Source: CAYUCE01 sp964443275 (GTDB taxonomy: Bacteria > Bipolaricaulota > Bipolaricaulia > CAYUCE01). From it: a DNA stretch of 60,026 nucleotides. The position numbers and the translations under genes were made by a program. Below are positions 31,848 through 43,655 of the stretch, piece after piece. The notes under the pieces are model-generated. The model saw only the letters and a list, made by a program, of their open reading frames with translations, searched no databases and was not told where the DNA came from. How positions within the stretch are numbered: the first letter of the stretch is position 1; every line of letters starts with the position of its first letter. The DNA lies in the NCBI GenBank assembly GCA_964443275.1, contig CAYUCE010000004.1, positions 1 through 60,026 on the forward strand, given 5' to 3'.

Positions 31848-32998
31848 CTAATCAGCTAGGAACTGGCCATGCTCTCCTGCAAGCAAAGAAAGCTATTGAG
31901 CCGGCCGGGGGTAACTTGTTGGTCCTATATTCGGACACCCCGCTGATAAGGACGGAAATATTAGAGAATTTTCTTAAGTTCCACGGGAAAAACGAAAATA
32001 AAATATCCTTACTTACTGCGGAATTTGATAACCCTACTGGCTACGGTCGGGTAGTTAGGGACGAGGCAGAAAGCGTGGAGCGCATAATTGAAGAGGGTGA
32101 CGCCAATAAACAAGAAAAAAAGATAACCGAAGTAAACCCGGGTTTTTACTGCTTTAGGAATGACGGAAGCTTATGGAGCTTTTTGGAATCGCTCAACCGG
32201 GATAATGAACAGGGTGAATTTTACCTCACGGATCTGATTTCCATTTATCGACGCCATGAATTTAAAGTCGGATGCATGAAAGTAGATGAGGAGACTTCTC
32301 TTAAAGGAGTTAATACACGAAGGGATTTGGCTGAGGCCGAAAGCGTATTTCGGGAAAGAAAAATAGATGAGCTTTTGGGTTCCGGTGTTACCATTACCGA
32401 CCCCCGAACGTCTTTCATAGACCAAGATGCCCAGATCGGTATGGATACAATTATCTTACCTTTTACCCATATCAAAGGGGATACGAAAATTGGCCAAGAT
32501 TGTGTTATCGGCCCCCACAGCTTCCTAGTTAATTCCCAGATAGAATCGGAGGTAGTGGTGAGATATTCGGTAATTGAAGGGTCAAGAGTACGTACCCGTT
32601 GTCAAATAGGACCTTTCAGCCACCTGCGACCGGGGGCGGACATAGGGCCGGAAGTAAGTATAGGAAATTACGTAGAAGTAAAAAAGTCGAGAATAAAGGA
32701 AGGTACAAAGATAAACCATCTAACTTATATAGGCGATAGTCAGATCGGTCGGAAAGTTAACGTGGGAGCAGGGACCATAACCTGTAATTATGACGGGGTG
32801 CGAAAACACAAGACCTATATTGACCAAGGGAGCTTCATTGGGAGCAATACCAGCTTGGTTGCTCCTATAAAAATTGGTAAAAACACCGTTGTAGGTGCTG
32901 GATCAACTTTAACTAAAGATGTACCGGACAGAGCTTTGGCTGTAGCCAGAAAAAGGCAGGTAAACATAAAAAACTGGACCAGTAGAGGTGAAGGATAA
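31848..32998 (+). CDS. glmU: Bifunctional GlmU (UDP-GlcNAc pyrophosphorylase / GlcN-1-P acetyltransferase), 5' end missing
   Basis: 382 residues are present, beginning at NQLGTGHALLQAKKAI, which corresponds to about residue 75 of full-length GlmU. The nucleotide-binding N-terminus (GxGTRMxSxxPK) is in the gap. The rest of the uridyltransferase domain (LVLYSDTPLIR, NPTGYGRVVRDE) and the left-handed beta-helix acetyltransferase domain are intact: hexapeptide repeats from about 32400 on, catalytic His in GPFSHLRPGADIG, NYVEVKKSRIKEG and GAGTITCNYDG. It makes UDP-GlcNAc for peptidoglycan. The product of the missing glmM is its substrate. Its stop is 4 bases before the prs ATG. Confidence 0.94.
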
Positions 32999-33002
32999 GA
33001 AG

Positions 33003-33953
33003 ATGGTTAACGAAGATCTGGAAATTCTAGCCGGCAACTCAAATCCAAAATTGGCAGAGGAGATTGGGGAAAATCTGGGAAAAAAGTTAATTGATGCGGC
33101 GATAAGAAAATTCAGCGATGGAGAAATCAATGTTCATATTAAAGAGACGGTTAGGGGAAAGGACATGTTTATCATTCAATCTACTTCTCCGCCGGTAAAT
33201 GATAATCTCATGGAACTATTAATTATTATCGATGCACTGAAGCGGGCTTCCGCTAAAAGAATTACTGCAGTCATGCCGTACTATGGATATGCAAGACAGG
33301 ACAGAAAACATACCGGAAGGGTTCCCATAAGTGCCAAGTTGGTAGCGAATATGATAACGGTGGCTGGAGCAGACAGAGTACTCACCTTGGATCTTCACGC
33401 CGGGCAGATACAAGGTTTCTTCGATATCCCGGTGGATAATCTTTGGGCGAAGCCCATTTTAACTGGTTATTTTGAACCCATGTTCAAAGATTCAAAGGAG
33501 CTGGTGGTAGTATCTCCGGATGTGGGTGGAGTAAAAAGGGCCAGAATGATCGCCGAGCGACTCAATGTATCTCTGGCTATCGTAGAAAAACGAAGGATGG
33601 ATTTCAAAGAAGAGACGGAGGCTCTAAACGTCATTGGGGAGGTAGAAGGGAAGAAAGTTTTAATTGTAGATGACATGGTTTCCACCGGTGGAACTTTAAT
33701 TGAAGCAGCCAAAATCCTTGCCAAAAAAGGAGCTGGAGACCAATATGCTGCCTGTACTCACGGCATTTTCAGTGACCATGCAGTAGCACGACTAAAAGAT
33801 TCACCTTTTAAAAAAGTGGTGATTACTGATAGTATCAGCCCAGTTGTTAATGATCCATTTGTTGAGTATATCTCGGTTGCTCATATCTTTGCTAAAAGCA
33901 TTGACCGCATACATAATTCACAATCAGTTAGTGCTCTATTCCCACATTACTAG
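33003..33953 (+). CDS. prs: Ribose-phosphate pyrophosphokinase (PRPP synthetase)
   Basis: 316 residues from ATG 33003 (AAGGA 7 bases upstream); a GTG at 32988 overlaps glmU. Motifs: FSDGEINVHIKETVRGKDMFI, the ATP loop YYGYARQDRKHTGRVPISAKL, DLHAGQIQGFFDIPVDNL (cation site) and the PRPP loop VLIVDDMVSTGGTL. It makes PRPP from ribose-5-phosphate and ATP for nucleotide, His and Trp synthesis. The glmU-prs order is a common Bacillota arrangement. Confidence 0.96.
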   Translation: MVNEDLEILAGNSNPKLAEEIGENLGKKLIDAAIRKFSDGEINVHIKETVRGKDMFIIQSTSPPVNDNLMELLIIIDALKRASAKRITAVMPYYGYARQDRKHTGRVPISAKLVANMITVAGADRVLTLDLHAGQIQGFFDIPVDNLWAKPILTGYFEPMFKDSKELVVVSPDVGGVKRARMIAERLNVSLAIVEKRRMDFKEETEALNVIGEVEGKKVLIVDDMVSTGGTLIEAAKILAKKGAGDQYAACTHGIFSDHAVARLKDSPFKKVVITDSISPVVNDPFVEYISVAHIFAKSIDRIHNSQSVSALFPHY

Positions 33954-34014
33954 GCGGTATCAAAATGAATATAAACCGTAAATACAAAGCAATGGCAAGA
34001 GAGGTGATGATAAA

Positions 34015-34728
34015 GTGTCTACTGAGCAATATGAACTAGATGTAAAAAAAAGAGATAAAAATGAGAACCCCAACTCACTTAGACAAAAGGGCTTAATACC
34101 TGGGGTGGTTTATGGACCGGGGATTGACAACCAGCTACTAGCAGTGGAAAATGAAGATTTAGAAGATCTGCTAGCTCAAATAACCAGGAGTTCCAGGATC
34201 GAAGTTAATTTAGACGGCGAAAACCTGGAAACCTTTATCCGAGAAATCCAATATAATGATCTAACGGATACGGTAATTCATATCGATTTCTATCAACCGA
34301 AGCTAAACCAGCCCATGGAAATGGACATTCCGGTGATCGTTCAAGGTGAGGCGGAAGGGGAAAGAGAAGGCGGGATCCTGCATCGCATCACCAACACCAT
34401 CTCGGTAAAAGGTCTTCCTACCGAGATACCAGAAGCGATATATTTGGACATCTCAAGTCTAGAGATTGGGGATGTAATACATGTAAGTGACTTGGAACTA
34501 GAAGGAGCCCAGATCCTCACTCCACCGGGAATAGCTGTGGTCACTATCGCCGCACCGCTGACCGAAGAGGAACTGGAAGAGCTCACTATGGGAGTGGAAG
34601 AAGAAGTGCCAATGATGGAGGAAGAGGTACTAGAAGAGCTGGAGGGTGAAGAGGAACTAGAAGAGGGTGAGGAACCGGAAGTTGGCGAACTGGAAGAGGA
34701 GATGGAAGAAGAGGAAACCGGGACCTAA
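34015..34728 (+). CDS. rplY: Ribosomal protein bL25/Ctc with an extended acidic tail
   Basis: 237 residues from GTG 34015, which follows AGGTGATG. N-terminal L25 domain (residues 1-90: SLRQKGLIPGVVYGPG, HIDFYQP at the end) and the CTC/TL5 C-terminal beta domain (about 95-185: MDIPVIVQGEAEG, SVKGLPTEIPEAIYLDIS, ILTPPGIAVVTI). The last 50 residues are almost entirely Glu with Gly, Met, Val and Leu, a low-complexity acidic tail longer than usual. It binds 5S rRNA; in Bacillota Ctc is also linked to general stress. The glmU-prs-ctc-pth order is conserved. Confidence 0.93.
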   Translation: MSTEQYELDVKKRDKNENPNSLRQKGLIPGVVYGPGIDNQLLAVENEDLEDLLAQITRSSRIEVNLDGENLETFIREIQYNDLTDTVIHIDFYQPKLNQPMEMDIPVIVQGEAEGEREGGILHRITNTISVKGLPTEIPEAIYLDISSLEIGDVIHVSDLELEGAQILTPPGIAVVTIAAPLTEEELEELTMGVEEEVPMMEEEVLEELEGEEELEEGEEPEVGELEEEMEEEETGT

Positions 34729-34775
34729 CTCTGGACCTATTTGTGGCGGACTTTTGTTCGTAAGATAGAATCATA

Positions 34776-35342
34776 ATGGTTCTAAAGGCCGTTTTTGGCT
34801 TAGGCAACCCAGGTCAAAGGTACAAAAATACTAGGCATAATGTAGGTTTTATGGTAATCGACCGTTTCCTGGCCCAAGTTTCGAAAACCGAAGCCGCACC
34901 CAGGGTCTCGGTTGAGATTACTTCCGAAATTTATAAATCTGGGAGTCTGCTTTTAATTAAACCCATGGTTTTTATAAACTTAAGTGGGACTGTGGTGAAA
35001 GCTATCTGTCAATACTTTGACCTGGCTTTGAAGGATTGTCTGGTAATTTATGATGATTTGGATATCGAAGTGGGACAGCTCAAAGCTAAATATATAGGGG
35101 GAGCCGGTGGTCATAGAGGTATGCAATCAATAATTAATACCACAGGAACGGACAAGGTTCCTCGCTTAAAGATAGGTATAGGTGATAATATTGATTCGGA
35201 AGTAGATCGGGCCACCTATGTGTTAAGTAAGTTCACCGACCAGGAGAGAAAGCTGTTGGATCCGATTTTAGATAAGGCAGGTGAAGCGATTCAGTTATTC
35301 CGTGATTCAGGGATTGCTCACCTGATGAATAAATTCAACTAA
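34776..35342 (+). CDS. pth: Peptidyl-tRNA hydrolase
   Basis: 188 residues, normal size. Motifs: FGLGNPGQRYKNTRHNVGFMVIDRF with the catalytic His, VFINLSGTVV with the conserved Asn, and DDLDIEVGQL. The last conserved block reads GGAGGHRGMQSI, where the family has GGHNG; the substrate-contacting Asn is replaced by Arg. The rest looks intact, including LKIGIG. It recycles peptidyl-tRNA released from stalled ribosomes. No clear Shine-Dalgarno is seen before the ATG. Member of the glmU-prs-ctc-pth run and followed by clpC. Confidence 0.94.
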   Translation: MVLKAVFGLGNPGQRYKNTRHNVGFMVIDRFLAQVSKTEAAPRVSVEITSEIYKSGSLLLIKPMVFINLSGTVVKAICQYFDLALKDCLVIYDDLDIEVGQLKAKYIGGAGGHRGMQSIINTTGTDKVPRLKIGIGDNIDSEVDRATYVLSKFTDQERKLLDPILDKAGEAIQLFRDSGIAHLMNKFN

Positions 35343-35417
35343 TATGGTGATGTGGACAAGATTTGCTCAAAATATCGAACCCATAAGTTATGAGATAAAG
35401 AAAGGGGGGATGAGCTA

Positions 35418-37856
<2,439 letters not shown>

Positions 37857-37903
37857 AACTTTAGTTTTGAGTAATTACTGATCGGAAAGAGTAAATAGAC
37901 TAA

Positions 37904-39268
37904 ATGGCCTACAGATGCAAAAATTGCGGGCATTTCTCTCTAAAATGGATGGGGAAATGCCCGGATTGTGAACAGTGGAATAGCTTTGAAGAGGTAACTG
38001 AGGCAGAAGAAAAAGGGGCTAATCAAGATTTTACCTGGATTGAATCAGATATAAAACCCTTAGCTGATATAGAGCTGGACAGGACCAGGCGGTGGAGGAC
38101 CCGGATAGGCGAGTTTGATAGGATCCTAGGAGGAGGAATAATACCGGGGGCTCTTATTTTAATTGGCGGTGAACCGGGAGTGGGTAAATCCACTCTCATG
38201 TTACAGGTGGCCGGGAAGTTGTCTTCCTCAAACCAGAAGGAATCAAACCGCCCCGTTGTGTACATATCTGGAGAGGAACTTCCGGGTCAGATAAAGCTTA
38301 GAGCCAATCGATTGGGAGTAGGTGACCAATACGATCTATTGGTTCTATCCGAACAGTCACTTCTACGAGTCGAAAAGAAGCTAAAAGATCTTAAACCGCA
38401 GGCCATCATAGTAGACTCCATACAATCAATCATCCCCTCCTTGTCCAAGACCGGGGGGCCGGGAAGCATTCAGCAGGTGGGGGAAGCTACCTATGAGTTA
38501 AATAAACTGGCCAAAAGGCAGGAAGCGGCTATTTTTTTAATAGGCCATATAACCAAAGGAGGGGAATTAGCCGGTCCCAAAACGATAGAGCATATGGTGG
38601 ATGTAGTCATGTATTTGGAGGGGGGAAACGAAAGTGACATACGAATCTTGCGGGCAGTGAAGAACCGATATGGGGCCACCGATGAAATTGGGGTCTTCCA
38701 AATGAAAGAGAACGGATTAAATGAGGTGATTAATCCATCTAAGTTCTTTACCGGTAGAGATAATGGGTCTAAGTCAGGTTCCAGTATCGTTCCCAGCCTG
38801 GAGGGTACCCGGCCTATACTGGTAGAAATTCAAGCCCTAGTCACCTCTTCCGGTTACGGGAACTCTCAACGTAGGTGTACCGGCCTGGATTACAACCGAG
38901 TTCTCTTGCTTTTGGCGGTGATAGAGAAAAATTTGGGCCTACATATAGGATCCGAGGATATATATTTAAATTTGGCCGGGGGTATTTCCATAAAGGAAAC
39001 CGCATTAGATCTGGGGATAACTTCTGCAGTGGTCTCCAGTTTTAAAAACAGACCACTAGCCTCCAGGACTATAATTGTGGGAGAGGTTAGTTTAAATGGT
39101 GAAGTAAGGAGAGTTAAGAAATTAAAGACCAGACTAAACGAAGCAGCTAAATTGGGATATGAAAGAGCGGTGATCCCTATGGTGGATGATGGATATAAGC
39201 TTGATTTGCCTATGGAAATCGTTTCGGTAAGAAATATAAAAGAGGCCATGGATGTACTCGAACTTTAA
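37904..39268 (+). CDS. radA: DNA repair/recombination ATPase RadA
   Basis: 454 residues. N-terminal zinc finger with C5, C8, C19 and C22 (CKNC, CPDC), RecA-like core with Walker A GEPGVGKST at 89-97, IIVDSIQSI as the B-type strand, the RadA-specific KNRYGATDEIGVF motif, and a Lon-protease-like C-terminal domain (VFQMKENGLNEV onward; RTIIVGEVSLNGEVRRV). It helps process recombination intermediates as a branch-migrating helicase. Two bases separate it from disA, a pairing known in Bacillota where RadA restrains DisA. Confidence 0.96.
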   Translation: MAYRCKNCGHFSLKWMGKCPDCEQWNSFEEVTEAEEKGANQDFTWIESDIKPLADIELDRTRRWRTRIGEFDRILGGGIIPGALILIGGEPGVGKSTLMLQVAGKLSSSNQKESNRPVVYISGEELPGQIKLRANRLGVGDQYDLLVLSEQSLLRVEKKLKDLKPQAIIVDSIQSIIPSLSKTGGPGSIQQVGEATYELNKLAKRQEAAIFLIGHITKGGELAGPKTIEHMVDVVMYLEGGNESDIRILRAVKNRYGATDEIGVFQMKENGLNEVINPSKFFTGRDNGSKSGSSIVPSLEGTRPILVEIQALVTSSGYGNSQRRCTGLDYNRVLLLLAVIEKNLGLHIGSEDIYLNLAGGISIKETALDLGITSAVVSSFKNRPLASRTIIVGEVSLNGEVRRVKKLKTRLNEAAKLGYERAVIPMVDDGYKLDLPMEIVSVRNIKEAMDVLEL

Positions 39269-39270
39269 TT

Positions 39271-40344
39271 ATGGTTGATATAAAGGAAAGTGAAGAATTT
39301 TTAGAAATTTTGAAAAGAGTCTCCCCCGGAACCCCTTTACGGGAAGGAATAGATCAGATAGTGAAAACCGAGAAGGGGGGGTTAATAGTTTTAGCTGATG
39401 AAAATGAGGCAAAGAAAGTAGTAGAGAGTGGCTTTAAACTAAATTCCAATTTTACCTCTCAAAAGCTGGCCGAGCTTTCGAAGATGGATCGAGCGGTGAT
39501 CGTGGACGAGAATCTGGATGAGATAATTTATGCCAATGCATACCTAGTCCCCGATCCCACTATATCCTCTCAAGAGACGGGAACCCGCCATCTAGCGGCT
39601 GAGAAGACGGCCAAACAATTAGGGGTGGTGACCATTGCCGTATCAGCTAGCAAGGGAAGCGTCACTATCTATTTTGGGGATACAAAGTACGTGTTGCCAG
39701 ATTTGGCCACCGTTCACTCTAAGGTAAACCAGGCACTGCGCATTCTGGAGCAGTATCGGGAAAGTTTCTCTGAACTTTCTCGTGAACTTATTTATCTGGA
39801 ATTTGAGGGCCGGGTGTTGCCGGCCAACGTTACCGATCTAATCCAAATAGCAGTGCGCATGATGGACACAGAGGAGGAAATTAAGCGATGGTTTATCGAG
39901 CTGGGGGAAGATAGGGAACTTTTAGAAGTACAACTAGAGTGGCTTATGCTAAATGTAAGGGAATTTTTCCAGTTGGTAATCAAAGATTTCCAAAAAGGTT
40001 CTGAAAGGCCCGCTTCCGCCATTGCATCTAAGTTAAAGGACCTTCCTACTGAGGATTTGGTTTCGACGGAGAATATCATGAGTGAATTAGGCTACGAGAT
40101 AGGCGAAGAGGTGTTAGATACCCGACTTCCCGCCCGTGGCTACATGGCTCTAAGAGAGATTCCGCGAATTCCCATGGCGGTTATAGAGAGGTTGGTAGAT
40201 GAATTCGGCACTTTGGAAAATATTATGAAAGCTGAAAAGGAAGAGCTGATGGATATCAAAGGAATAGCCGAAGTCAGAGCCAAATCGATCCAGTCCGGTC
40301 TAAATAGGCTGCAACGCGGGCTTTCACTAATGGAGGTTCGGTAG
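39271..40344 (+). CDS. disA: DisA-family DNA-integrity scanning protein with substituted active-site motifs
   Basis: 357 residues, normal length. The DAC domain (1-140), helical linker and C-terminal HhH DNA-binding domain (IPRIPMAVIERLVDEFGTL, LMDIKGIAEVRAKSI) are all present. The diadenylate-cyclase signature DGA, which positions ATP, reads DRA (73-75, in SKMDRAVIV). The second signature RHR reads RHL (106-108, in GTRHLAAEK). The flanking family sequence is otherwise well kept (YANAYLVPDPTIS, ETGTRH). In characterised DisA proteins both motifs are needed to make c-di-AMP, so reduced or lost activity is likely (inference). DNA binding and partnership with RadA may persist. It could also be a sequencing artefact, but two independent motif changes make that unlikely. 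Confidence 0.9.
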   Translation: MVDIKESEEFLEILKRVSPGTPLREGIDQIVKTEKGGLIVLADENEAKKVVESGFKLNSNFTSQKLAELSKMDRAVIVDENLDEIIYANAYLVPDPTISSQETGTRHLAAEKTAKQLGVVTIAVSASKGSVTIYFGDTKYVLPDLATVHSKVNQALRILEQYRESFSELSRELIYLEFEGRVLPANVTDLIQIAVRMMDTEEEIKRWFIELGEDRELLEVQLEWLMLNVREFFQLVIKDFQKGSERPASAIASKLKDLPTEDLVSTENIMSELGYEIGEEVLDTRLPARGYMALREIPRIPMAVIERLVDEFGTLENIMKAEKEELMDIKGIAEVRAKSIQSGLNRLQRGLSLMEVR

Positions 40345-40350
40345 AAGTTC

Positions 40351-41190
40351 ATGCCTATATCGGATTTTTATCCCAAACTAGATAGATTACAGAAAGCGGC
40401 CGAATATTTAAAGAATAGGATTGACAGCCTACCAGAGATAGGTATAATCTTGGGTTCCGGTTTGTCACCTTCTATCGAAATCTCGGGTCAATCCGAAGTA
40501 TTTCCACCGAACAAAATTCCTAATTTCCCGGTGGCCTCTGTGAAAGGACACGCCGGAGAGCTAGTGTTTACTTTCTTAGCTGATAAAAATGTTGTCCTTC
40601 AGAAAGGCCGCATTCACTACTATGAAGGTAGATCTATGGAAGAGATTGTCTTTCCGGTGAGAGTAATTAATTTGTTAGGTGTGGATAAGCTTTTAATTAC
40701 TAATGCTGCCGGGGCTATAAATACTGATTTTAGGGTGGGGGATTTCGTACTAATTAGCGATCACATAAATATGATTGGAGAAAATCCCTTGCGGGGTCCC
40801 AATATCGATGAATTGGGACCCAGATTTCCTAACCTAAACGATGCCTATAGCTTGAAGTTAAGAGAGAAAGCTACAAAGGTGGGTAAACAGGAAGGGTTTA
40901 AGTTAAAAGAAGGCGTCTATGTGGCTACCCCCGGGCCTATGTATGAAACACCGGCCGAGATAAGGGCTTACCGGACTTTAGGGGCGGATTTAGTGGGCAT
41001 GTCTACCGTTCCGGAAGTAATAGCGGCTCGTCACCTGGGGATGGAGGTGTTGGGAATCTCTTGTATTACCAATATGGCCGCAGGCATTGAACCAGAGGCC
41101 GAATTATCCCACCAAGAAGTACTGGAAATTACGAAAAAGAGAAGAGAACCCTTCGCCCAACTGCTAAAGTTGATCCTAAAAAGCCTCTAA
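40351..41190 (+). CDS. Purine nucleoside phosphorylase (trimeric PNP family)
   Basis: 279 residues. PNP-I signatures: ILGSGLSPS (phosphate Ser), VKGHAGELVF, KGRIHYYEGRSMEE, ITNAAGAIN, VYVATPGPMYETPAEIR (purine Glu), VGMSTVPEVIAARH and SCITNMAAGI. It splits inosine and guanosine to base plus ribose-1-phosphate. It starts 6 bases after disA and converges with a BMP-type nucleoside ABC transporter gene (4-base overlap of stops), so import and phosphorolysis of purine nucleosides may be linked functionally though not transcriptionally. Confidence 0.95.
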   Translation: MPISDFYPKLDRLQKAAEYLKNRIDSLPEIGIILGSGLSPSIEISGQSEVFPPNKIPNFPVASVKGHAGELVFTFLADKNVVLQKGRIHYYEGRSMEEIVFPVRVINLLGVDKLLITNAAGAINTDFRVGDFVLISDHINMIGENPLRGPNIDELGPRFPNLNDAYSLKLREKATKVGKQEGFKLKEGVYVATPGPMYETPAEIRAYRTLGADLVGMSTVPEVIAARHLGMEVLGISCITNMAAGIEPEAELSHQEVLEITKKRREPFAQLLKLILKSL

Positions 41191-42761
41191 TCCCTCACTC
41201 CGGCCATCAATAAACCAATCTTTTCTTTATCGGCGGATTGAGCGTCGAAAATTTTCATAATTTGGCCTTCAAATATGACCGCAATACGGTCAGATAAAGT
41301 CATTATTTCACCCAGATCTGAAGATACCAGTAAAATGGCCGAGCCTTTATCTCGCAGTTTCAAAAATAGATCCCAAGTGTGTTTAACTGCCTTCCGATCC
41401 AGACCGTGGGTGGGGTGAGAGGCTAATATTAACGGCGGCTCTCGCCAGGTTTCACGCCCCAGAATTAATCTTTGAATGTTTCCCCCGGATAAGATCCGGG
41501 CCTCAGTTTTCCACAAGTCAGGCACTATCACATTGAACTTTGAGATAAGTTCATTCGTATGTTCAGTTATGTAGGAACGGTCCAAAACCTTGTGGTTAGA
41601 AAATGGGTGTTTTCGGTAATCTCTTAGCACCATATTTTCAGCTACAGTCATAGGTTCTATCACCCCTACTTCCCGCCGTTTCTCGGGGATATGAGCTGCG
41701 CCGGCTTCCATGATCTTTCTGGGAGATGAATTAGTCATGTCTTTTCCCCCATATTCTACCTGCCCTCTTTCAATATGCCGCAAGCCAGTAAGTGCTTCAA
41801 GAAGCTCGGATTGTCCATTTCCGGAAACACCTGCTATCCCCAGAATCTCGCTTTTGTTGAGATTAAATGATACGCCTTTTAATGCCTCCTCCTTATATGG
41901 GCCGAGAACGTGTATATTTTTAACTTTCATAGCCGGTTTTTCTCTTTCTTTTATCAACTCTCGCTCCAGTTGGATAGGAACAATCTTACCCAACATCATT
42001 CGAGTCAATTCTTCTTTGCTGGTTTTATTTTTAAGCTTTTGTCCGACTACTTTACCCAATCTGAGGACGGTAATTCGGTCAGATACTTCCATAATTTCTT
42101 CCAACTTGTGGGTAATAAATACAATTCCGTAGTCCTCATCAGCCATTTTTCTTAATATCTTAAACAATTTCTGACTTTCCTGAGGGGTAAGAAGTGATGT
42201 CGGTTCGTCCAGGATCAAGACTTGGGGTTGGTAATAGAGGACCTTAAGGATTTCAGCCCGCTGCATCCCGCTGGCGGAGAGATCGGCCACTCTGGCTGTG
42301 GGATCCACTTCAAGGCCAAAATCTTTGGAAAGACGGCCTACCTCTTTCTCCACGCTCTTAAGGGGATAAGAAAAGGGAGTTACTGACAATCCAAGAGCCA
42401 CGTTTTCGGCTACAGTAAGAGGGCCGGCCAACATGACTTCCTGATGCACCATAGCAATACCGTGTTGGAGACCGTCTTTTGGTGAATCAAAGGTGACTGA
42501 CTTCCCCCCTACATAAATACGGCCCTGGGTAGGACGATAATAACCGGAGAGTATATTTGCCAATACTGTCTTGCCCGCTCCGTTTTCGCCCAGTAAAGTA
42601 TGCACTTCACCGGCCCTAATTTTAAAGTCTATAGCATCCAAAATCAGATTTTCCCAAACACCTGGAAATCCTTTTGATATACCCTCTGCGCGAAGTAGAT
42701 CTTTCGTATCATTCAATTTTTCGCTATGGGTACCCGGTTTTTGCTTAAATTTAGAAGACAT
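41187..42761 (-). CDS. BMP-family (nucleoside-type) ABC transporter ATPase, double cassette
   Basis: 524 residues with two ABC domains. Domain 1: Walker A GENGAGKT, signature LSASGMQRAEI, Walker B VLILDEPTSLL. Domain 2: Walker-A-like GVSGNGQS, signature LSGGNIQRLIL, and a degenerate Walker B LILASHPTHGLD lacking the catalytic Glu, as is usual in this RbsA/YufO-type family. Domain 1 has the likely hydrolytic site. It powers the permease pair encoded just upstream and the BMP-type binding protein. Three bases separate it from the permease gene, and its stop overlaps that of the purine phosphorylase on the other strand. Confidence 0.94.
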   Translation of the reverse strand: MSSKFKQKPGTHSEKLNDTKDLLRAEGISKGFPGVWENLILDAIDFKIRAGEVHTLLGENGAGKTVLANILSGYYRPTQGRIYVGGKSVTFDSPKDGLQHGIAMVHQEVMLAGPLTVAENVALGLSVTPFSYPLKSVEKEVGRLSKDFGLEVDPTARVADLSASGMQRAEILKVLYYQPQVLILDEPTSLLTPQESQKLFKILRKMADEDYGIVFITHKLEEIMEVSDRITVLRLGKVVGQKLKNKTSKEELTRMMLGKIVPIQLERELIKEREKPAMKVKNIHVLGPYKEEALKGVSFNLNKSEILGIAGVSGNGQSELLEALTGLRHIERGQVEYGGKDMTNSSPRKIMEAGAAHIPEKRREVGVIEPMTVAENMVLRDYRKHPFSNHKVLDRSYITEHTNELISKFNVIVPDLWKTEARILSGGNIQRLILGRETWREPPLILASHPTHGLDRKAVKHTWDLFLKLRDKGSAILLVSSDLGEIMTLSDRIAVIFEGQIMKIFDAQSADKEKIGLLMAGVRD

Positions 42762-42764
42762 GGT

Positions 42765-43655
42765 TTATTCTCTTTCGTAAGGTTCGCCAATGCGGGCAGG
42801 AAACCTTACCCGGCCAATCGCCCCCGCCACAACCAATAAAGTAACAATATAAGGAATCATTCGGACGAACTGATAGGGAATTAATCTATTGATCGCTGGG
42901 ACGCTAGAAATCCACATAGCCGAAGCATCAAAAAATCCAAATATGAACCCTCCCACTAAAGTAAGCAAGGGATTTAGACCACTAAATACCACATTTGCTA
43001 AGGCAATAAATCCCCGACCAGCAGGCAGGGTCTTGGTGATGGTATGTGACCACCCAAGGCTTAAAAAGGCACCTGCCAATCCGCCCAATGTGGAAGCATA
43101 TAGAGTAGCTATAAATCGCAAGCGCTTGACCTGGACGCCAGCTACATCGGCAGCTTCTGGTTTCTCACCTAAGGCTCTAATTTTAAGACCAAAACTTGTC
43201 TTGTTAAGCATCCACCAGGTAAATAAAGCCAATAAGATTGTTATTGGTACCAGAGGGCTTATGCTCCCTCCCGGAACGCTGAAGCTAGGTATCTGAAGCC
43301 TCACCGGCAGTTGCAGGGGGCCACCCCACAGTACATGTATCCCTGCTCCTACAATACCCAATCCAAAAAGGTTAATCCCCACCCCACTTATCACTTGATT
43401 ACCACGGAGATACACGCTGATTATTCCATGGAGAAGACCGATAGCTGTACCGGCTGCCATTCCCGCTAATATGCCCACGGTGGGACTACCACTAACTTGA
43501 GCTCCCACCACCGCTAAAAAGGCAGATATCACCATAATCCCTTCCAGGCCGATATTTATTACTCCGGCTCGCTCTCCGAAGACTTCTCCTATAGCGGCTA
43601 GAGTTATGGGGACCATGGATTTAAAAGCAAGCAGCACTATAGTTAAAACGCTCAT
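42765..43655 (-). CDS. BMP-type ABC transporter permease 2 (YufQ/NupQ-like)
   Basis: 296 residues from ATG 43655 (TAATG overlap with the previous stop; TGAGG in front). About 9 membrane helices, with the family's GEVFGERAGVINIGLEGIMVI start, ISVYLRGNQVISGVGINL, FGLKIRALGEKPEAADVAGV and GRGFIALANVVFSGLNPLL segments. It pairs with the other permease to form the nucleoside (purine-type) channel. An upstream in-frame start at 43703 would overlap the partner gene and lacks a ribosome site. Confidence 0.93.
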   Translation of the reverse strand: MSVLTIVLLAFKSMVPITLAAIGEVFGERAGVINIGLEGIMVISAFLAVVGAQVSGSPTVGILAGMAAGTAIGLLHGIISVYLRGNQVISGVGINLFGLGIVGAGIHVLWGGPLQLPVRLQIPSFSVPGGSISPLVPITILLALFTWWMLNKTSFGLKIRALGEKPEAADVAGVQVKRLRFIATLYASTLGGLAGAFLSLGWSHTITKTLPAGRGFIALANVVFSGLNPLLTLVGGFIFGFFDASAMWISSVPAINRLIPYQFVRMIPYIVTLLVVAGAIGRVRFPARIGEPYERE

